NCBI RefSeq assembly: GCF_022479115.1
Contig: NZ_CP092497.1
Span: forward strand, 1,116,001 to 1,180,000
DNA: 64,000 bases
Direction: 5' to 3'
Source: Amycolatopsis sp. EV170708-02-1
GTDB lineage: Bacteria > Actinomycetota > Actinomycetes > Mycobacteriales > Pseudonocardiaceae
Shown piece by piece: positions 55,928 through 64,000 of this stretch. Numbering within the stretch: position 1 is the first letter of the stretch; every line of letters starts with the position of its first letter. The notes below the pieces were generated by a model that worked only from the letters and a program-made list of their open reading frames with translations, was not told where the DNA came from and made no database searches. The translations under genes and the position numbers were made by a program.

Positions 55928-55982
55928 GTCCGTGAAGGCCTCCTTGAGGGACTCTGGGTCCCTCAAGGAGGCCTTCACGGAC
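55928..55982. terminator. perfect 25-bp hairpin
   Basis: Bases 55928-55952 (gtccgtgaaggcctccttga...) and 55958-55982 are perfect reverse complements with a five-base loop, just after the Hsp70-like gene. Full-length member of the family also seen, shortened, at 34635. Confidence 0.85.
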
Positions 55983-56003
55983 TTGAGGATCGGGAAAAGG
56001 CGG

Positions 56004-57914
56004 CTACTCGCCCGGCTGGACGCTCTTCTCGAAGTAGTCGGCCAGCTCACCCGGCGTCGGGGCCTGCCCTTCGGCCGGCACCTGGTAGATGAAGCCGACC
56101 AGCGGCCGGTCGGTCACGGTGAACACCAGCACGGCGGCGTTCCGCCCGGCGGCCGAGGAGTACTGGCCTTCCAGCGCGTTGCCGACCCATTTGGCCTCGG
56201 TGCGGTCCCCGCCGGCCGCTTTGAGCAGTCCGTCGGTGTAGGCCTTGATCTTCTCCGCCGAGTCGCTCTGCAGATAGGTCACCTGGGTCCCGGCGCGGCC
56301 CGGCGCGGAGCAGGTCGACGTCACGCCGAGGTCTTCCGCCGGTTTCGCCGGCCCGTTGCCCATCCCGGGTTTGCAGTCCCCGGTGTCGGCGATCTTCCCG
56401 GCGAGCTGGCGCAGGCAGCCGGTGAGGCCCTTGTCGTCGGCCGCGCCGGGCACCTTGCACTCGTCGGCCGTGTAGGTCGTCGCAGAAGAGGATGTCAGGA
56501 AGAACGTGAGCCCGGCGGCCAGCAGCACGACGACGGCCACGATGGCGCCGATGACGAGCGGCTTCTTCTTGCTCGCGGGCGCCTTTTCGGCGGTGGCCTG
56601 CCCGGCGAGCGAGTACGTCGGGAAATTCGTCGGCGCGGGCTGCTGCGCCTGCTGCGGGCCGCTGTTCGGATAACCCGACTGGGGGAAGCCGCCGGACTGG
56701 CCGGGGCCCCCGCCCGAGTAGCCGGGGATCGACGCGACCTGCTGCGGCGGCGGGTACGGGCCCGACGCGCCGGGGCCGACCTGATGCGCCCCGGTTCCCG
56801 CCGCGACCTGCCCTTCGACGCCCTGTGTACGCGAGCTGATGCCGTCGGAAGCGACGTGCTGGGCGCCGAGCGCCACCGCGGTCTCGGGCTGGTCGAGGCT
56901 GCCGGGGACGACGCCGAGCTTCTCCGCGATCAGGCTGCCGACCAGCGGGAGACGGCTCGAACCGCCGACGAGGTAGATACCGGCGAGCCGGTCCGGGGTC
57001 ATCCCGGCCGAGCGGACCACCCGCGACATCAGCTCGACACTGCGCAGCATCGACGGCCGCACCAGCGCTTCGAGTTCGCCTCGCGTGACGAGGACGTCCT
57101 CGAACGGCTCCGGCATCGGGACCTCGGTTTGCGGGTGCCGGGAGAGGGCTTCCTTCGCCGCCTTCACGTCCTCCTGCAGCGCGCGCCGCGTACGACGATC
57201 CGGAGTGGACTCGGGCCGCAGGACCCGCTGCCAGCGCTGGGGGTCCCTGTGCGAGACCTCGCGGCCGACGTGCACCAGCAGCGCCTGGTCGACGTCGAGA
57301 CCGCCGAGGTCGGGAAGGCCGTCTTCGGCGACGACGGTGAAGCCGCCGTTCTGGGTCGCGCCGACGATCGCGACGTCGAAGGTGCCGGCACCGAGGTCGT
57401 ACACGGCGAGCGCCTGGCCCGGCGCGAGCGTCTTGCCGGGGAACGACGCGAAATGCGCGGCCGCGGCGACCGGCTCGGGGACGAGCACGAGGTTGCCGCC
57501 CATCCCGGCGAGCCGGGCGGCGGACAACAGCACGTTGCGGCGGGTTTGCCCCCACTGCGCGGGGTGGGTGAGCCGGACCTCGTCGGGCAGTTCGCCGCCG
57601 AGCTGGCGGGTGGTCTCGTCGAGGACGCGGCGCAGGATCGCGGCCAGCACCTCGGTGACCGGGATGACGTCCGTGCCCAGCAGGAGCGTCTGCTCGTCGA
57701 TGCGGCGTTTGGGGTTGGGCTCGAAGCGGGTCGGGTCGAGCCGGGCACGGCGTTCGGCGTCGCGGCCGACCATGATCGTGCCGTCTTCGGTGGCGAACAC
57801 CGCGGACGGCATGTTGGCCGAACCGTCGACCTCGACCACCCGCGGCGGCCTCCCGTGCGCCGATAGGACGGCCACGGTGTTGGACGTCCCGAGGTCCACC
57901 GACAGGATCCGCAC
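56004..57914 (-). CDS. membrane-anchored Hsp70 (DnaK-like) protein
   Basis: A 636-residue protein. Residues 1 to about 350 form an actin-like ATPase: phosphate 1 MRILSVDLGTSNT, phosphate 2 LAVYDLGAGTFDVAI, adenosine YLVGGSSRLPLVGSLI. A Pro/Gly/Gln-rich linker leads to one membrane helix (KPLVIGAIVAVVVLLAAGLT) and an extracytoplasmic domain with four cysteines. The peptide-binding domain of classical DnaK is missing. Such proteins occur in actinomycetes and may sense the envelope; partners are unknown. It starts at GTG 57914, divergent from lhr. Confidence 0.88.
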   Translation of the reverse strand: MRILSVDLGTSNTVAVLSAHGRPPRVVEVDGSANMPSAVFATEDGTIMVGRDAERRARLDPTRFEPNPKRRIDEQTLLLGTDVIPVTEVLAAILRRVLDETTRQLGGELPDEVRLTHPAQWGQTRRNVLLSAARLAGMGGNLVLVPEPVAAAAHFASFPGKTLAPGQALAVYDLGAGTFDVAIVGATQNGGFTVVAEDGLPDLGGLDVDQALLVHVGREVSHRDPQRWQRVLRPESTPDRRTRRALQEDVKAAKEALSRHPQTEVPMPEPFEDVLVTRGELEALVRPSMLRSVELMSRVVRSAGMTPDRLAGIYLVGGSSRLPLVGSLIAEKLGVVPGSLDQPETAVALGAQHVASDGISSRTQGVEGQVAAGTGAHQVGPGASGPYPPPQQVASIPGYSGGGPGQSGGFPQSGYPNSGPQQAQQPAPTNFPTYSLAGQATAEKAPASKKKPLVIGAIVAVVVLLAAGLTFFLTSSSATTYTADECKVPGAADDKGLTGCLRQLAGKIADTGDCKPGMGNGPAKPAEDLGVTSTCSAPGRAGTQVTYLQSDSAEKIKAYTDGLLKAAGGDRTEAKWVGNALEGQYSSAAGRNAAVLVFTVTDRPLVGFIYQVPAEGQAPTPGELADYFEKSVQPGE

Positions 57915-58086
57915 AGCTCATACCCCTTCAACAGACGAACGGCGACCGCCCCAGCACTGATCCGGTCGCGCTGGCGGTGATGCTCCCATGAGCGAGGTCA
58001 CCGCACGTGCGGAACCCGCCGATCTCGTCCCGACCGGGTGCCTCGTCACAGCCCTCGGAGCGAAACTGTCGGTGGTCCGGCGCAGT

Positions 58087-62709
<4,623 letters not shown>

Positions 62710-62746
62710 AATCACCGCTCAGACCCGCGGAGAAGGACGTTCGAAC

Positions 62747-63247
62747 ATGGTGATGCGCGACCTGCGCTATTTCGGGGATCCCGTGCTCAAGACCGTATGC
62801 GACCCGGTCACGACATTCGACAAGAAGATCGAGTCGCTGGTGACCGATCTGATGGACGGGGTGAAACCGGCCGGGCGCGCGGGGCTCGCGGCGCCGCAGA
62901 TCGGGGTCGGGCTGCGGGTGTTCAGCTACGACGTCGGCGGGCTGAGCGGATACGTGATCAACCCCGAGATCGTCGAACTCTCCGAAGAGACGCACGAGAT
63001 CGGCGAGGGCTGTCTGTCCGTGCCGGAGCTGTGGTTCCCGGTGGTGCGCGCGAAGCACGCCGTGGTGCGCGGCGTCGACCTGCGCAACGAGCCTGTCGAG
63101 GTCGAAGGCGTCGACGTGCTAGCCCAGTGCCTGCAGCACGAGACCGATCACCTCGACGGCAAGCTGTACCTGGAGCGGCTCACTCCCGAGCGCAAGAAGC
63201 GCGCGCTGGGCGAGGCCCGCTGCAAAGACTGGTTCTGGAACCGCTGA
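62747..63247 (+). CDS. def: peptide deformylase
   Basis: A 166-residue metalloenzyme that removes N-formyl from nascent proteins. All three motifs are present: GLAAPQIG (46-53), EGCLS with metal ligand Cys89, and HETDH (131-135). It starts 37 bases after lhr with GGAGAAGGA upstream and could be co-transcribed. Confidence 0.96.
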   Translation: MVMRDLRYFGDPVLKTVCDPVTTFDKKIESLVTDLMDGVKPAGRAGLAAPQIGVGLRVFSYDVGGLSGYVINPEIVELSEETHEIGEGCLSVPELWFPVVRAKHAVVRGVDLRNEPVEVEGVDVLAQCLQHETDHLDGKLYLERLTPERKKRALGEARCKDWFWNR

Positions 63248-63253
63248 CGCCCT

Positions 63254-63322
63254 CCCGCGTTTCGTCCTCCGAACGCGGTGGTCGGTAACGCGAACTACCG
63301 CGTCCAGAGGACTAAACGCGGG
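63254..63322. terminator. long bipartite hairpin between def and GNAT gene
   Basis: The outer arms cccgcgtttcgtcctc (63254-63269) and gaggactaaacgcggg (63307-63322) have one mismatch. The inner arms acgcggtggt (63273-63282) and actaccgcgt (63294-63303) also have one mismatch. The outer right arm runs into the stop codon of the GNAT gene. Confidence 0.8.
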
Positions 63323-64000
63323 GGTCGGGGAGCGTGAAGCGCAGGGTGCCGGAGTCGTCGGCGACGCGTTCGGGGCGGAGCCCCACGCGGACGGCGGTGC
63401 GGTACAGGGAGTCGTCGCCGGGCAGGCAGACGGCGGTGAGTTCGCGCTCCCCCTTGGCCAGGGCGAGCGTGGCGAGCCGGGCCAGCAAAGCCGAGCCTAT
63501 GCCTTGGCGCTGCCAGGAATCCTCGACCAGGAGCGAGACTTCGGCCGCGCCGCCGTCGGACGGCGGGATCAGCTGCCCGAGGCCGATCACGTCGCGGCCG
63601 CAGACCGCGAGCAGGCTGATCCCGCGCGGCGGCATCAGGAGCCGGTGCAGCCAGCGGCGCGGTACGGCACGCATCCCGGTGTGATAGCGGTGGAAGAGCG
63701 TCGTCATCGAGCATCTCTGATGCAGCGCGGACACCGCTTCCGCGTCACCGGGGACGCCCTTGCGCAGGACGATCGCGGCGCCGTCGGCACGGTCGAGCAC
63801 GATCGGGCCGGTCACGTTGTCACGGACGGCGGCGACCAGGCCGGTCAGCGCGACGGCGCGGCTGAGTTCCAGTTCGACGAACGGCGACCACCGGCGGCGG
63901 GCGACAAACGCCGCGCCGTCCCCCGCGGGGAACACCGCCCGGTGCCCTCCTTCCGTGCGGGCCGGGTTCGACTCGATCGACGGGACCTTCGTGACGACGT
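63312..64000 (-). CDS. GNAT family acetyltransferase, probably 5'-partial
   Basis: An acetyltransferase-like protein with the acetyl-CoA loop SWQRQGIGSALLARLATLAL and the EVSLLVEDS strand before it. An N-terminal segment (VELELSRAVALTGLVAAV) precedes the GNAT domain. The frame has no stop up to the window edge, so the gene may start outside; GTG 63935, with AAGGAGG 10 bases upstream, is the best internal start (207 residues). Substrate unknown. Confidence 0.75.
   Translation of the reverse strand, partial: VVTKVPSIESNPARTEGGHRAVFPAGDGAAFVARRRWSPFVELELSRAVALTGLVAAVRDNVTGPIVLDRADGAAIVLRKGVPGDAEAVSALHQRCSMTTLFHRYHTGMRAVPRRWLHRLLMPPRGISLLAVCGRDVIGLGQLIPPSDGGAAEVSLLVEDSWQRQGIGSALLARLATLALAKGERELTAVCLPGDDSLYRTAVRVGLRPERVADDSGTLRFTLPDPRV

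Overview
The window is GC-rich chromosomal DNA from a filamentous actinomycete of the Pseudonocardiaceae, most probably Amycolatopsis or a close relative. That assignment is inferred from gene content, GTG/TTG starts, a mycobacterial-type gene order (nrdR, LysM gene, lexA, hflX, dapF, miaA, DUF349, Rv2732c-like, miaB, then recX, recA, DUF3046) and a dense set of perfect intergenic palindromes. No database search was possible.

Region 1 (1-12 kb) holds a 10.4 kb integrative element (about 1165-11607) inserted into a palindromic terminator-like repeat between a convergent DUF4139 gene and a CBS-domain gene. Both att sites can be read directly. Re-joining the ends gives a 52-bp quasi-palindromic attP and a 46-bp quasi-palindromic attB, each centred on the dinucleotide AG, as expected for the large serine integrase encoded at the right end. 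The element carries a repeated-HTH gene, two coupled small ORFs, a visibly AT-richer cargo pair (XRE regulator with a C-terminal beta-rich domain, and an ACC deaminase-like PLP enzyme), a 0.7 kb non-coding stretch, and a transfer/replication block (membrane protein, FtsK/VirD4-like ATPase, replication-relaxation protein, two small proteins). A closely related but empty copy of the target repeat lies at 44982-45027.

Region 2 (11.6-20.5 kb) is ordinary accessory chromosome: CBS, TPR and zinc metallopeptidase genes, an S9 peptidase, an SMR transporter with azoreductase and TetR regulator, SRPBCC, CGNR, DUF2293, DoxX and a P-loop kinase. Region 3 (20.5-38 kb) is conserved core: class II ribonucleotide reductase with NrdR, lexA with a divergent SOS-type LysM membrane protein, hflX, an MFS transporter with its regulator, dapF, miaA, DUF349 and miaB. 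Region 4 (37-44 kb) couples an orphan TAXI binding protein and a two-component system to a gluABCD-type glutamate ABC transporter.

Region 5 (44-51.7 kb) has tRNA-Glu, a possible 22-residue ORF, a succinate dehydrogenase operon and a divergent edd-eda Entner-Doudoroff operon, with a CRP/GlxR-like site between the two operons. Region 6 (51.7-64 kb) has small enzymes, recX-recA with an SOS box, DUF3046, a membrane-anchored Hsp70-like protein, a giant Lhr helicase, peptide deformylase and a GNAT protein cut by the window edge.

Three host genes (DUF4139, S9 peptidase, sensor kinase) and the element's HTH-repeat gene are broken by frameshifts. All five breaks are explained by loss of one G from a G-run followed by C, so they may be consensus errors rather than true pseudogenes.
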